From: Anaerosporomusa subterranea
GTDB taxonomy: Bacteria; Bacillota; Negativicutes; Sporomusales; Acetonemataceae
Reading direction: 5' to 3'
Length of the DNA: 64,000 nt
NCBI RefSeq assembly: GCF_001611555.1
Contig: NZ_LSGP01000017.1
Span: forward strand, 992,001 to 1,056,000
Shown: piece after piece, positions 42,270 through 51,799 of the stretch
Numbering within the stretch: position 1 is the stretch's first letter
How the letters are laid out: the number at the start of each line of letters is the position of its first letter
Translations under genes and position numbers: made by a program
The notes under the pieces: generated by a model
The model's input: only the letters and a program-made list of their open reading frames with translations
The model's database searches: none
Told to the model about the DNA's origin: nothing

Positions 42270-42959
42270 CTGAAGATATTATTTTGGGATATTGACGGTA
42301 CGCTGATTAAAACAGGTAAAGCAGGGCTGTACGCGTTCGAACAGGCCACTGCCGAGATATGGTCTCAACCAGTGGACTTTGCGCAAATCAAGACATCAGG
42401 CATGACAGACTTCTCGATTGCGGCGGAAATCATTGAAACTGTGACAGGTCGCGGCGCAACTCCGGCTGAGGTGATAACACTGGCCAAACGGTATGAGCAA
42501 TTGCTGCCTAATCACCTTGATGTCCGCGAGGGCCGGGTTCTGCCTTCTATTCGCGAGATTCTGGACGCACTGCACCAGCGAAGTGACTGTATGTCACTTT
42601 TATTAACAGGCAACAGTCGCTTGGGAGCCGAACTCAAATTGCGCAAATTCGGTTTGGATCACTATTTCAATTTTGACAACAGCGCTTTTTGTAACTGCAA
42701 CTTAACTCGCGATGAAGTCGCAGCTGGCGCGTTAGCTATAACACGCTCAATGACAACTCAAAACATACAATCTGTTTTTGTTATTGGCGATACGCCAAAT
42801 GATATTCGTTGCGGCAAGGATATTGGCGCATTTACACTCGGAGTGGCGACAGGCACATATAGTCTGCAACAACTTCGAGAATGTTCTCCTTGGTGGGCGG
42901 TTGAAAGTTTGCCATCTGCAGCGACGTTTATGGCCAGACTGGAAGAAGCACGAAGTTAG
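42270..42959 (+). CDS. HAD-superfamily phosphatase, apparent CTG start
   Basis: Phosphoglycolate-phosphatase-like hydrolase. The nucleophile motif WDIDGTL is only seven to twelve codons from 42270, and later HAD motifs are LLTGNS and VFVIGDTPNDIRCG. No ATG, GTG or TTG precedes the nucleophile in this frame (an in-frame TAA is at 42249), so the first available ATG, 42372, would delete the active site. The CTG at 42270 lies 8 bases after AAGGAG (42256-42261) and gives a complete 229-residue enzyme. The substrate is unknown. Confidence 0.82.
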   Translation: MKILFWDIDGTLIKTGKAGLYAFEQATAEIWSQPVDFAQIKTSGMTDFSIAAEIIETVTGRGATPAEVITLAKRYEQLLPNHLDVREGRVLPSIREILDALHQRSDCMSLLLTGNSRLGAELKLRKFGLDHYFNFDNSAFCNCNLTRDEVAAGALAITRSMTTQNIQSVFVIGDTPNDIRCGKDIGAFTLGVATGTYSLQQLRECSPWWAVESLPSAATFMARLEEARS

Positions 42960-43074
42960 TCTGTTGTGAAGAAATATTTACCATTCCAAAACTCCTGCAA
43001 GGCAATTTTTGAGGAGTTTTGCCTGTAGAAGCAGAAACAACTCTGTCATATTTTACAGAAACCATTCTTGATAA

Positions 43075-43242
43075 GTCTCTGCATGGCGTTCCCTGTATTG
43101 CCAGAGCTGCGGCATACGCAACGGCCATGGCGAAGTGATCGGTTCATTGATTCTGACTCACTCAACGGAACGGCAATACAAATTGAAGGAAGAATTGCGG
43201 GCGATGGCACAACACCTGGAACAAATCGCAGACTCACTGTGA
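43075..43242 (+). pseudogene. PAS-like C-terminal fragment without a start
   Basis: A 55-codon open stretch bounded upstream by TAA and ending in TGA at 43242. It reads as the end of a PAS or sensor protein: GHGEVIGSLILTHSTERQYK followed by a coiled helix KEELRAMAQHLEQIADSL. There is no start codon or ribosome site, so this is most likely a leftover of a larger gene. Confidence 0.45.
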
Positions 43243-43312
43243 TATGTACACTAAGGTAAAAATTGCCTATCTTTTTGTTGATTTGTTCCTTCCCTTAGCT
43301 ACTGGTTATCTT

Positions 43313-43349
43313 TGTCGCCGACAACATAGAGTCGGTGACGATTTTTTTC
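43313..43349 (+). terminator. Terminator upstream of the valS leader
   Basis: TCGCCGAC (43315-43322) / GTCGGTGA (43331-43338) followed by a seven-base T tract. Confidence 0.8.
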
Positions 43350-43446
43350 AGAACATGATGCTGAAATTGTGCTGCCACTGCAGATACTGGTGTTGTAAGG
43401 CAGTAAACTTAGGCACTGCCTCATGTCAGCTATATGGCGTCTGTCC

Positions 43447-43475
43447 TTGACATTTTTTAATGTAAAAGCTATATT
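43447..43475 (+). promoter_or_regulatory. Promoter of the valS T-box transcript
   Basis: TTGACA (43447-43452), 17-base spacer, TATATT (43470-43475), ~25 bases before the T-box stem I. Confidence 0.82.
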
Positions 43476-43496
43476 TAACATATATATTTATACAGG

Positions 43497-43722
43497 CTAT
43501 GATGAGAAGCAGTATGCTGTTCCCCGCCGGCTCAGAGAGGAGGCCCTTTGGTTGTGAGGTCTCTCTGGCGGTCAGCAGAAGTCGTCTTAGAGCCGCTACG
43601 CTGAATACAGTAGGCGTGGCCGTTGGCGTCGTTACCGCCATTAAGCGCCCGGTTAGCCGGGAAGCAAGGTGGCACCGCGGAAGAAAAGCTCTTTCGTCCT
43701 TATTGGATGAAAGAGCTTTATT
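43497..43722 (+). promoter_or_regulatory. T-box riboswitch, valine specifier, controlling valS
   Basis: Stem I begins near 43499; the specifier is read as GTC (43581-43583) in the sequence AGAAGTCG, a valine codon. The T-box sequence AAGGTGGCACCGCGG (43666-43680) is followed by the terminator AAAGCTCTTTC (43685-43695) / GAAAGAGCTTT (43709-43719) and T-rich bases. Uncharged tRNA-Val should stabilise the antiterminator and switch on valS, 200 bases downstream. Confidence 0.92.
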
Positions 43723-43732
43723 TGTCCTTCGC

Positions 43733-43779
43733 ACGGCCTGTAGACCCCGCCCTCTTTTAGGTCGGGGATAACAGGCCGT
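43733..43779 (+). repeat. Perfect-armed hairpin between T-box and valS
   Basis: ACGGCCTGT (43733-43741) pairs with ACAGGCCGT (43771-43779), enclosing CCCCG/CGGGG. No T tract. It immediately precedes repeat family 2, copy 2, and may be part of a larger structured leader. Confidence 0.5.
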
Positions 43780-43781
43780 AG

Positions 43782-43842
43782 CTCGAATCCCCTAAAGGGA
43801 GCCTTCGGCTTAACGAAATCGTAGATTTCGAGCCTCAGTCTA
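43782..43842. repeat. Intergenic repeat family 2, copy 2
   Basis: Same ~61-base unit and orientation as 33584-33645: CCCCTAAAGGGAGCC, TTCGGCTTAACGAAATCG, TAGATTTCGAGCCTCAGTCTA. Folds into CCCCTAAAGGG, AGCCTTCGGCTT and CGAAATCGTAGATTTCG hairpins. Located in the valS leader. Confidence 0.75.
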
Positions 43843-43929
43843 AATTCAACTAAGCATGGTGGAATTAAAAACCACTTAATGCAAGTCTACATTTATATTT
43901 TTGTCGCATTGCGGCTAGGAGGAAGAACC

Positions 43930-46608
43930 ATGACAACATCAGAGACACCTGAAACCAACAACGCACAAGAAAACAATATCCCTAAAGTCTATGATCCAAA
44001 ATCAGTTGAAGAGAAATGGTATCGTTTCTGGGAAGAGAATCACCTTTTTCACGCTGCCGTTGAGCCGGAGAAACAGCCATATAGCATCGTCATTCCGCCG
44101 CCCAACGTCACCGGCCAACTGCACATGGGCCATGCGCTGGATAATACGCTACAGGATATCTTGATTCGCTGGCGGCGGATGCAAGGTTACAATACGTTAT
44201 GGATGCCTGGCACTGACCATGCAGGCATTGCCACTCAGATTAAAGTAGAAGAGAACCTCGCTAAAGAAGGAATCTCGCGCTATGATCTGGGACGGGATAA
44301 GTTCATTGAGCAGGTTTGGGATTGGAAAGAACAATATGGTAGCCGGATTCTTAACCAGCTTAAACGGTTAGGCGCTTCCTGCGACTGGGAGCGTGAACGC
44401 TTTACCATGGATGAAGGCTGCTCAAAGGCAGTCCGCGAAGTCTTTGTCAGTCTTTATGAAAAAGGCTTGATTTACCAAGGAAACCGCATCACCAACTGGT
44501 GCCCGCGCTGTAACACGGCGCTTAGCGACATTGAGGTGGAACATGAAGAACGCCCCGGCCACTTGTATCATGTCCGCTATCCGGTTGAGGGAGAAGACGG
44601 ACAATATGTAACAGTTGCCACTACTCGCCCAGAAACTATTCTCGGCGATAGCGGCGTGGCAGTGCATCCAGATGACGCCCGCTATAAAGATCTGGTTGGC
44701 AAGAATCTGATTTTGCCGCTGCTTGGGCGCAAACTGCCGATTGTCGCAGACGCATATGTTGATCCGACATTTGGAACCGGAGCGGTTAAAGTTACGCCTG
44801 CTCATGATCCAAACGACTTTGATATGGGACTTCGTCATAACCTGCCACAAATTGTAGTGATTAACCTTGACGGGACGATGGCTGCCGACACCGGCAAATA
44901 CGCCGGCATGGATCGCTATGAATGCCGCAAAGCCTTAGTGGCTGATTTGAAAGACGCCGGTTATTTGGTGCAGATCGCTGATCATAGCCATGCTGTTGGT
45001 CAATGCCAACGCTGCACGACTGTTGTTGAACCACTTATTTCCCGGCAATGGTTTGTCAAAATGGCGCCGCTGGCTGAGCCGGCGATCGAGGCAGTTACAT
45101 CTGACCGCATCTCCTTTGTGCCTGATCGATTCACTAAAGTCTACACCAATTGGCTGGAAAACATCCGGGATTGGTGCATTTCACGTCAAATCTGGTGGGG
45201 GCATCGTATCCCCGCCTGGTATTGCCAGGAGTGCGGCGAAGTGACCGTGTCTCGCACCACTGTTACCGCCTGCGCCAAATGCGGCGGCGCGGTCGAACAA
45301 GATCCGGATGTGCTCGATACCTGGTTTAGTTCTGCTCTTTGGCCGTTTTCGACCATGGGCTGGCCAGATCAGACGGCCGAGTTAAAACAGTTTTACCCTA
45401 CCAGCGTGCTAGTGACAGGGTATGATATTATCTTCTTCTGGGTGGCGAGGATGATCTTTATGGGCCTTGAATTCCAGAACGAAATTCCCTTCCGCCATGT
45501 ATTCATCCACGGTTTGGTGCGAGACTCGCAGGGCCGCAAAATGTCGAAGTCGCTCGGCAACGGCATCGACCCGCTGGAAGTGATCGAGCAGTATGGAGCG
45601 GATACGCTGCGGTTCACACTCGTGACAGGCAATACGCCGGGTAATGATATGCGCTTTTACTGGGAACGGGTGGAGTCTGCACGCAATTTTGCCAACAAGA
45701 TTTGGAACGCTTCACGGTTTGTGATGATGAATCTCGAAGGCTTTGATCCAAAGGCAACGCCTGGCGAATTCACCCTGGCTGATCGCTGGATTCTCAGTCG
45801 CTATGCCCGCACAGTGGCTGATGTGACGGAAAACCTGGAGAAGTTTGAACTGGGTGAAGCCGCAAGGGCAAGCTACGAATTTATCTGGAACGAATTCTGC
45901 GATTGGTATATTGAATTGGCTAAGAGCCGTCTCTATAACAAGGAAGACCAGGCAAATCGGGCGACTGCACAGTATGTCATCTGGTTTGTCTTGAGTAATA
46001 CGATGAAGCTGCTGCACCCGTTCATGCCGTTCCTGACTGAAGAGATATGGCAGCATTTGCCGCATGAGGGTGAGAGCCTAATAATTGCCGAGTGGCCAAA
46101 ACAGCAAACTGAATTGACTGATGCTGCAGCTGAACAGGCGATGACAGTATTGATGGACTCGATCAAAGCTATTCGCAATATGCGGGCTGAAGTTAATGTT
46201 CCGCCTGGCAAGAAAACGGAAGCTGTGCTAGCGGCAGCCAATGCGGAGATTGCTGCTATACTGACTACCAACCAAGCCTATATCCGAACATTGGCCGCGT
46301 CGGAGCCAACCGTTATTCTGGCTGGAGAAGCGAAACCTGACAACGCGATGGCTGCTGTGGTCAACGGAGTAGAGATCTATCTGCCGATGAAAGGCTTGAT
46401 CGATATCGAGAAAGAAACTGCCCGTCTCAATAAGGAACGGGAGGGTTTGGAGCGGGAAGTTGCCCGCGTCGCCGGCAAACTCGCCAATGAAAGCTTTGTT
46501 GCCAAAGCCCCAGCGGAAGTCATCGAGAAGGAAAAGGGCAAGCAAAAGGAATACCGCGATAAACTGGCCGCTATTGAAGAACGTCTGGAGTATTTAGCTA
46601 GTTTGTAA
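43930..46608 (+). CDS. valS: Valyl-tRNA synthetase
   Basis: 892-residue class I synthetase from the ATG at 43930 (GGAGGAAG upstream; the frame is open from 43879). The HIGH motif appears in [14 protein letters not shown] (~residues 56-69), and KMSKS in [11 protein letters not shown] (~540). The editing domain lies between (~190-340, with [10 protein letters not shown]), and the C-terminal coiled coil of ValRS is seen at ~830-890 ([20 protein letters not shown]). Regulated by the valine T-box upstream. Confidence 0.96.
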   Translation: MTTSETPETNNAQENNIPKVYDPKSVEEKWYRFWEENHLFHAAVEPEKQPYSIVIPPPNVTGQLHMGHALDNTLQDILIRWRRMQGYNTLWMPGTDHAGIATQIKVEENLAKEGISRYDLGRDKFIEQVWDWKEQYGSRILNQLKRLGASCDWERERFTMDEGCSKAVREVFVSLYEKGLIYQGNRITNWCPRCNTALSDIEVEHEERPGHLYHVRYPVEGEDGQYVTVATTRPETILGDSGVAVHPDDARYKDLVGKNLILPLLGRKLPIVADAYVDPTFGTGAVKVTPAHDPNDFDMGLRHNLPQIVVINLDGTMAADTGKYAGMDRYECRKALVADLKDAGYLVQIADHSHAVGQCQRCTTVVEPLISRQWFVKMAPLAEPAIEAVTSDRISFVPDRFTKVYTNWLENIRDWCISRQIWWGHRIPAWYCQECGEVTVSRTTVTACAKCGGAVEQDPDVLDTWFSSALWPFSTMGWPDQTAELKQFYPTSVLVTGYDIIFFWVARMIFMGLEFQNEIPFRHVFIHGLVRDSQGRKMSKSLGNGIDPLEVIEQYGADTLRFTLVTGNTPGNDMRFYWERVESARNFANKIWNASRFVMMNLEGFDPKATPGEFTLADRWILSRYARTVADVTENLEKFELGEAARASYEFIWNEFCDWYIELAKSRLYNKEDQANRATAQYVIWFVLSNTMKLLHPFMPFLTEEIWQHLPHEGESLIIAEWPKQQTELTDAAAEQAMTVLMDSIKAIRNMRAEVNVPPGKKTEAVLAAANAEIAAILTTNQAYIRTLAASEPTVILAGEAKPDNAMAAVVNGVEIYLPMKGLIDIEKETARLNKEREGLEREVARVAGKLANESFVAKAPAEVIEKEKGKQKEYRDKLAAIEERLEYLASL

Positions 46609-46631
46609 GTCTTTATACGTATAAGTGCCGG

Positions 46632-46775
46632 GGCGACGTTTTACCACAGAGTACACAGAGGCCGCAGAGTGGACACAGAGGGAACGAATATGGTATTTCT
46701 TATACTAAAACCGTGCCCCGTAACCCTCTGCGGGTGCCCTCTGCGCTCTCCGCGTACTCTGCGGTTGACGTGCCA
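46632..46775. repeat. Intergenic repeat family 3, copy 1 (ACAGAG-type palindrome)
   Basis: Left arm GACGTTTTACCACAGAGTACACAGAGG (from ~46634) and right arm ending CTCCGCGTACTCTGCGGTTGACGTGC (to 46773) are reverse complements with a few mismatches; repeated CACAGAG/GCAGAG units fill each arm. A second member lies at 58012-58140. No coding capacity; non-autonomous palindromic element. Confidence 0.75.
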
Positions 46776-46870
46776 AAGACTGCGCACGATGCTAATGAAC
46801 CTTGCAATACAAATGCTGAAGAGTTTCATAAATAACGACGGTTTTTCTTACACTCGAACAGGAGGCAAAC

Positions 46871-48172
46871 ATGACATACGAAGAATCCTTAGACTATTTA
46901 GCCTCTTTGCAGCGTTTTGGCATTAATTTAGGCTTAGCCCGGATTACAAAACTTCTCGAGCTTCTAGACCATCCTGAACGCCGCTTTCGCTCCATCCACA
47001 TAGCCGGCACGAATGGTAAAGGTTCAACCACTGCCATGCTGTCTGCGGTTCTTACGGCAGCTGGCTTTCGGACTGGTATGTATATTTCGCCGCATCTTGA
47101 TGATTACACCGAACGCATCAGCATTGACGGAAAAACTGTCAGCCAGCACGAGTTTGCCACCGCTATCAAGACAGTTGCTACTTTGGCCAGCACGATGGAA
47201 GCAGATGGCTTGGAACACCCAACCGAGTTTGAATTGATCACCGCTGCTGCATTTCATTATTTTGCTGCTGCTGGTGTGGAGTACGCTGTTATCGAAGCTG
47301 GTTTGGGGGGGCGCATTGATTCTACGAATGTGATTACTCCAGAAATAGCGGTTATTACCAACGTGACGTTCGAGCATGCAGACAAGTTAGGACCAGCTTT
47401 GCGTGATATCGCCAGTCACAAGGCGGGAATTATAAAGGCTGGCAAGCCGGTAGTTACCGCCGCGCGAGGTGAGTCTTTAGCTGTTATTCAGTCTGAGGCG
47501 ACTGAGATCGGGTCTACCGTTTATATTGCCGGACAGAACTTTTCGTGCGAATCACAGGGAATCCGCGATGGACAGCAATTTATTACATTTCAGAATGAAG
47601 GCAGTGAGAGTCAATATACGATCTCGCTGTTAGGTAGGCACCAAGCGGAAAATGCCGGTCTGGTGCTAATGACCCTGCGTTTGTTAGGAAAGAGCGAACC
47701 TCGTCTGACTGAAGAAGCGGTGATAACAGGCCTGCGGCTAGCAGTTTGGCCGGGACGATTTGAACTTTTGGGTCATAAGCCTGATCTAATTATTGACGGT
47801 GCGCATAATCCTGACAGTGCCAGAGCGTTGCGACTGACACTCGATGAAATATATCCCGACCGCTCGGTTGTCTTTGTGCTAGGTATTTTAGCCGATAAGG
47901 ATGTTTCAGGAGTAAGTCAAACGCTGGTTAGGCACTCAGATCGGGTAGTCACTGTCAAGCCAGATTCGCCGCGAGCCGCCGAGCCTGCCGCAGTTGCAGC
48001 TCAATTTCCCGCCGGGCAGGCGATTGTGTCAACTACAGTTAGTGAAGGCATCCGGCAAGCTGTGGATTTAGCCGGTCCTGACGGAATTGTGTGCGTGGCT
48101 GGCTCTCTGTATCAAGTCGGCGAGGCACGTAAGGCGGCTCTAAGTAGACAACTGTCTCACACTTCGCTATAA
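46871..48172 (+). CDS. folC: Folylpolyglutamate synthase/dihydrofolate synthase
   Basis: 433-residue Mur-ligase-type enzyme that adds glutamate to folates (and possibly to dihydropteroate). The P-loop is AGTNGKGSTTAML (~46-58); the Omega-loop region SPHLDDYTERI and the late DGAHNPDSARAL motif (~313) are intact. AGGAGGCAAAC precedes the ATG. It follows valS as in many Firmicutes, with the palindromic repeat in the gap. Confidence 0.93.
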   Translation: MTYEESLDYLASLQRFGINLGLARITKLLELLDHPERRFRSIHIAGTNGKGSTTAMLSAVLTAAGFRTGMYISPHLDDYTERISIDGKTVSQHEFATAIKTVATLASTMEADGLEHPTEFELITAAAFHYFAAAGVEYAVIEAGLGGRIDSTNVITPEIAVITNVTFEHADKLGPALRDIASHKAGIIKAGKPVVTAARGESLAVIQSEATEIGSTVYIAGQNFSCESQGIRDGQQFITFQNEGSESQYTISLLGRHQAENAGLVLMTLRLLGKSEPRLTEEAVITGLRLAVWPGRFELLGHKPDLIIDGAHNPDSARALRLTLDEIYPDRSVVFVLGILADKDVSGVSQTLVRHSDRVVTVKPDSPRAAEPAAVAAQFPAGQAIVSTTVSEGIRQAVDLAGPDGIVCVAGSLYQVGEARKAALSRQLSHTSL

Positions 48173-48237
48173 TGAATAAGGCAGTTGGCTGAAAACTTTG
48201 CCCGCATGCTGTTACTAGAACGCGTTGGTGAGTAAAT

Positions 48238-49524
48238 GTGAATAAAGCGCTACATACGCAGACAAACTTTGACCGCCTAAATTTGTTGATCGATGCTTCC
48301 ATTCTGGCGGTTGTCTTTTTTCTGCCTCTTTCTCTCGATATCGCCACCACCTTTCTGGTGACTGGCTCGCTGATTTGGTTTGGCAAGATGCTGATTTCCC
48401 GGACCTGGGAGCTTGGCCGTTTGCCATTTGATCACATTTTGGCTCTGCTCATCTTGTTTGGGACGCTGTCGATTGCAGCATCACCTGACCGATTCTTTAG
48501 TTTTTACAATTATGGCCATTTGATGGGGCGGTATGTTCTGCTTTATTATCTTGTCAGCCATAATGTTAAGTCCTTTGAACAAATCAAACGTTTAGTTGGC
48601 GCTTTGCTGGCGTCAGCGGTTATCGTCTCACTTTATGGTTTTTACCAGTACATCCTCGGGGTTGATGCCAATTCCTTTGAATGGGTTGATGCGCAGCAAT
48701 TTCCTGATTTGAAGGTCCGTGTGTTTTCTACTCTGCAAAATCCCAACTTGCTAGCCGGTTTCTTGGTTACCATTATCGCGATTGCCATCGGGCTGGGGCT
48801 GCAGCTTACAGCAGGTGATCAGAAAGTGTCGATGTTAGCCTTGGTGATGGTACTTGGTGGTTGTTTAGTGTTGACCTATTCGCGCGGCGCCTGGGTTAGT
48901 CTGGCTGTGGTAATTGGCGCCTATGGAATCCTATATGACCGGCGGATTCTTTGGCTGCTGCTTGTCGGACCTGCTGTTATGCTGTGTTTTAGTGAAGTCT
49001 CCAGTCGGATTGTTTCAATCTTTCATCCAACAGACACTTCATCTACGCTGCGACTGGCGCTGTGGCATAGTACCCTGGCCATGATCGGCGACAACCCGTT
49101 TTCTGGTATCGGCTGGGGCGCTTATTGGCTGGTATATCCGCAGTATGATTTTTTCATTAATGATGAAAGCACTGTTATTTTCCATGCTCATAATATGTAT
49201 TTGCATTTGGCTGCAGAGACAGGCCTTCCCGGTCTAGGCGCATTTGTCGCTTTCATGTATTGCCATGCGCATACCGCAGCTCGTTTGTTGCGTGAATCCC
49301 ATCCCGCTTGGGTGCATGGATTGCTCACAGGCTTGGTTGTCGCTATTTTGGGGCTTGCAGTCAGCGGTTTGACTGACCATATCCTCTTTAGCATTCAATT
49401 GTCAATGCTGGCTTGGTTGCTGTTTGCCGTTGTCATTGCAGTCAAGCAGGCAGAGGTCGGAATACAGACGAAAAATTCTTATAATGTGCAGCAGGAAAAA
49501 AACATTGTGGAGCGAAATACATAA
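48238..49524 (+). CDS. O-antigen ligase/polymerase-like membrane protein (Wzy/WaaL family)
   Basis: 428-residue inner-membrane protein with about ten to twelve hydrophobic segments. The family's C-terminal periplasmic-loop signature is visible as NPFSGIGWGAYWLVYP and AHNMYLHLAAETGLPGL (H and E residues typical of the Wzy_C domain). GTG start with GGTGAG upstream. It probably transfers or polymerises glycan at the cell envelope, which would suit an organism with an outer membrane. The terminator at 49541 follows. Confidence 0.82.
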   Translation: MNKALHTQTNFDRLNLLIDASILAVVFFLPLSLDIATTFLVTGSLIWFGKMLISRTWELGRLPFDHILALLILFGTLSIAASPDRFFSFYNYGHLMGRYVLLYYLVSHNVKSFEQIKRLVGALLASAVIVSLYGFYQYILGVDANSFEWVDAQQFPDLKVRVFSTLQNPNLLAGFLVTIIAIAIGLGLQLTAGDQKVSMLALVMVLGGCLVLTYSRGAWVSLAVVIGAYGILYDRRILWLLLVGPAVMLCFSEVSSRIVSIFHPTDTSSTLRLALWHSTLAMIGDNPFSGIGWGAYWLVYPQYDFFINDESTVIFHAHNMYLHLAAETGLPGLGAFVAFMYCHAHTAARLLRESHPAWVHGLLTGLVVAILGLAVSGLTDHILFSIQLSMLAWLLFAVVIAVKQAEVGIQTKNSYNVQQEKNIVERNT

Positions 49525-49540
49525 TACATAGTAAATGTGC

Positions 49541-49568
49541 AGGGCTTTTTAAGCCCTCTCATTTTTTA
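49541..49568 (+). terminator. Terminator before the hydrogenase regulatory set
   Basis: AGGGCTT TTT AAGCCCT (49541-49557) then CTCATTTTTT. Confidence 0.82.
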
Positions 49569-49627
49569 TGTAAAAGTTTGTGAATTTTCGAACAATCTTT
49601 GTGGCAATAGCCAGGGAGGTAGAACGG

Positions 49628-49996
49628 GTGATTCTCGGAGACGCTTGCAAACTGCTTGAGGCAGACGTGGTCTGGGGGGACGAACATCTTTGTTCAGAGA
49701 TCCAAACTGCATGCGGCGCCGATTTGATGAGCGACGTCTTAGCCTACACGAAGGAGAAGACGTTACTATTAACCGGCCTGACCAACATTCAGGTAGTTCG
49801 GACTGCAGAAATCAGTGATTTAACTGCTATCGTATTTGTTCGGGGTAAACGTCCTGGGCGAGAGCTCATTCAGATGGCGGCAGCGAAAGGCATTCCTATA
49901 CTCGCGACAGACCTGCCAATGTTTGAATCTTGTGGCATCCTATTTAAAAACGGCGTCAAAGGCTGTGCGAGAAGGGTGATTCCCGGTGAAGCCTGA
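49628..49996 (+). CDS. DRTGG-domain protein
   Basis: 122 residues from the GTG at 49628 (GGGAGGTAG upstream; the frame is open from 49580). Its core, with LLLTGLTNIQVVRTAEISDLTAIVFVRG followed by KGIPILATDLPMFESCG, fits the DRTGG domain, a small ligand-binding fold found next to [FeFe] hydrogenases and in phosphotransacetylase. A second such gene lies at 51800. It overlaps the anti-sigma-factor-like gene by 11 bases. Probably regulates the hydrogenase by an unknown ligand. Confidence 0.75.
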   Translation: MILGDACKLLEADVVWGDEHLCSEIQTACGADLMSDVLAYTKEKTLLLTGLTNIQVVRTAEISDLTAIVFVRGKRPGRELIQMAAAKGIPILATDLPMFESCGILFKNGVKGCARRVIPGEA

Positions 49997-50414
49997 AACG
50001 GGAATTATGATTGAGTTTCCCCTGACCGGTTCTGATTTTGAAAAAGCAGGCGAGGCCTCAAGTAAGATCAAGCGAGTTCTGCAACAAATCGGCATCCGTC
50101 CCGAGATTATCCGCCGCATCGCAATCAGCGCCTATGAAGCTGAGCTCAATGTAATTATTCACGCATTTCGCGGTGTAATTAGAGCCAATATTCAGCCTGA
50201 CTGCACCACAGTTTCGGTTGAGGATGAGGGACCTGGCATTCCTAACATTGAACTGGCAATGAAAGAAGGCTATTCTACCGCTCCTGATCATATTCGTGAA
50301 ATGGGATTCGGAGCAGGTATGGGCTTGCCTAATATGGCACGCTGCGCTGATGAATTCTCGATACAATCTAAAGTTGGCGAAGGCACGCAAATTGTTATGA
50401 CTATTCGGCACTAA
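49986..50414 (+). CDS. RsbW-like ATP-binding (anti-sigma factor type) protein
   Basis: 142-residue HATPase_c protein. N-box SAYEAELNVIIHA, G1 VEDEGPGIP and G2 GFGAGMGLPNM are present, the arrangement of RsbW/SpoIIAB-like kinases. GTG start at 49986, overlapping the DRTGG gene. Such proteins recur in [FeFe]-hydrogenase regulatory clusters; the phosphorylation target is not evident. Confidence 0.82.
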   Translation: MKPETGIMIEFPLTGSDFEKAGEASSKIKRVLQQIGIRPEIIRRIAISAYEAELNVIIHAFRGVIRANIQPDCTTVSVEDEGPGIPNIELAMKEGYSTAPDHIREMGFGAGMGLPNMARCADEFSIQSKVGEGTQIVMTIRH

Positions 50415-50452
50415 AAGCTGTCGCCAGCTAAATCAGGAGGGGTGGTGTAAGC

Positions 50453-51763
50453 GTGAAAAAGTATTTCCACTCTGTACGCTTGCTGCCAGACCGCTGTAAA
50501 GGCTGCGTTAGTTGCATCAAGCGCTGTCCAACAGAGGCGATCCGTATCCGCAGCGGCAAAGCCAAGATTATCGAATCGCGTTGCATTGATTGCGGAGAAT
50601 GCATACGCCGCTGTTCCAATCATGCTAAGTCGGCGATAACCGACTCCATCGAGGATCTATCTCGATTTCGTTACAATATTGCCCTACCCGCACCGACGTT
50701 GTATGCGCAATTTGGCGCAGACACGCCGATAGAGGCGATCCTTTGCGGATTGAAAAAGCTTGGCTTTGATGCAGTGTTCGAAGTGGCTCGTGGTGCGGAG
50801 TTTGTATCTCGCGCGATTCGTGAATATTTGGCGAAAGGCGGCTATTGCCGTCCGGCCATTTCCTCTGCTTGTCCTGCGGTCGTGCGATTGATTCAAGTAA
50901 ATTTTCCAGAGCTGATTGACCATTTAGTTCCGTTTGCAGCACCGGTAGAAGTCGCCGCTAAGTTGGCCAGAGAACTGGCTCGACGCAGAGAGGGGTTGAA
51001 TCCATCTGATATTGGTGTATGGTTTATTACTCCGTGCCCTGCCAAGATGACAGCTGTCAGGCAACCGCTTGGCGCTGAACAGTCTCATATCAGTGGCGCG
51101 ATTGCTATATCCAAAATTTATGGCGATTTGCTCAAATCTTTGCCTACTGAGCCTGCCGATCCAGCATGCCCCCGTGCGACCCACCTCGGTGTAGGCTGGG
51201 CGGTTTCTGGTGGTGAGGCATCTACGCTTGCCCCAATTCATTCTCTGGTAATCGATGAAATCCACCGCGTGAGCGAAGCTCTTGATCAGGTAGCGCTTGG
51301 TAAACTAAAACACGTGGATTATATTGAAGCGTTGGCCTGTGCCGGCGGCTGTATTGGCGGCCCACTGACAGTGGAAAATCGCTATGTCGCTGAAGAGCGG
51401 ATGCAGCATCGCGCTCAAGGAAAACAGCCTGTGCCTGTTGAGGATGAAATGCTTGAAGCAGTATATCGAGACGTCGTGGACGACGGGCGTTTAGCTATTG
51501 AGCCACAACCGGTAATGCGCATGGATGATGACATCTATCAGGCAATTTCCAAGGTCGAAGTGATGGAAAAGACGCTGGGACGCCTGCCCGGGCTCGATTG
51601 CGGCTCTTGTGGCTCACCGAGTTGCAAGGCGCTGGCCGAGGATATCGCGCAGGGCATCGCCAGCGAGACTGATTGTGTTTTTAAATTGAGAGAAAAAGTT
51701 CGTGATTTGGCGCAGGAAATGGTTAGTCTGGCAGAAAAACTGCCTCCTTCTTTAAATAAATAG
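50453..51763 (+). CDS. [FeFe]-hydrogenase-like sensory protein (HydS/HfsB type)
   Basis: 436 residues. Two N-terminal [4Fe-4S] motifs (CKGCVSCIKRCP and CIDCGECIRRC), a hydrogenase H-domain (~80-330), and a C-terminal Fe-S domain (LDCGSCGSPSCKALAEDI, ~380-400). The four H-cluster Cys are retained (SSACP, TPCPAKM, LACAGGC), but flanking catalytic residues differ: the proton-transfer Cys of TSCCP is Ala, and the Glu ending the PCxxKxxE motif is Val/Arg. This fits a sensory, poorly catalytic hydrogenase. GTG start with AGGAGGGG upstream; lies in the regulatory gene set before hydCBA. Confidence 0.85.
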   Translation: MKKYFHSVRLLPDRCKGCVSCIKRCPTEAIRIRSGKAKIIESRCIDCGECIRRCSNHAKSAITDSIEDLSRFRYNIALPAPTLYAQFGADTPIEAILCGLKKLGFDAVFEVARGAEFVSRAIREYLAKGGYCRPAISSACPAVVRLIQVNFPELIDHLVPFAAPVEVAAKLARELARRREGLNPSDIGVWFITPCPAKMTAVRQPLGAEQSHISGAIAISKIYGDLLKSLPTEPADPACPRATHLGVGWAVSGGEASTLAPIHSLVIDEIHRVSEALDQVALGKLKHVDYIEALACAGGCIGGPLTVENRYVAEERMQHRAQGKQPVPVEDEMLEAVYRDVVDDGRLAIEPQPVMRMDDDIYQAISKVEVMEKTLGRLPGLDCGSCGSPSCKALAEDIAQGIASETDCVFKLREKVRDLAQEMVSLAEKLPPSLNK

Positions 51764-51799
51764 TAACTACAGTGAAATACTTCGATGGAGGATGGTCTA

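Noticed and set aside
43499-43771. 90-codon + strand frame
   Set aside because: Lies inside the T-box leader RNA, whose conserved elements explain the sequence.
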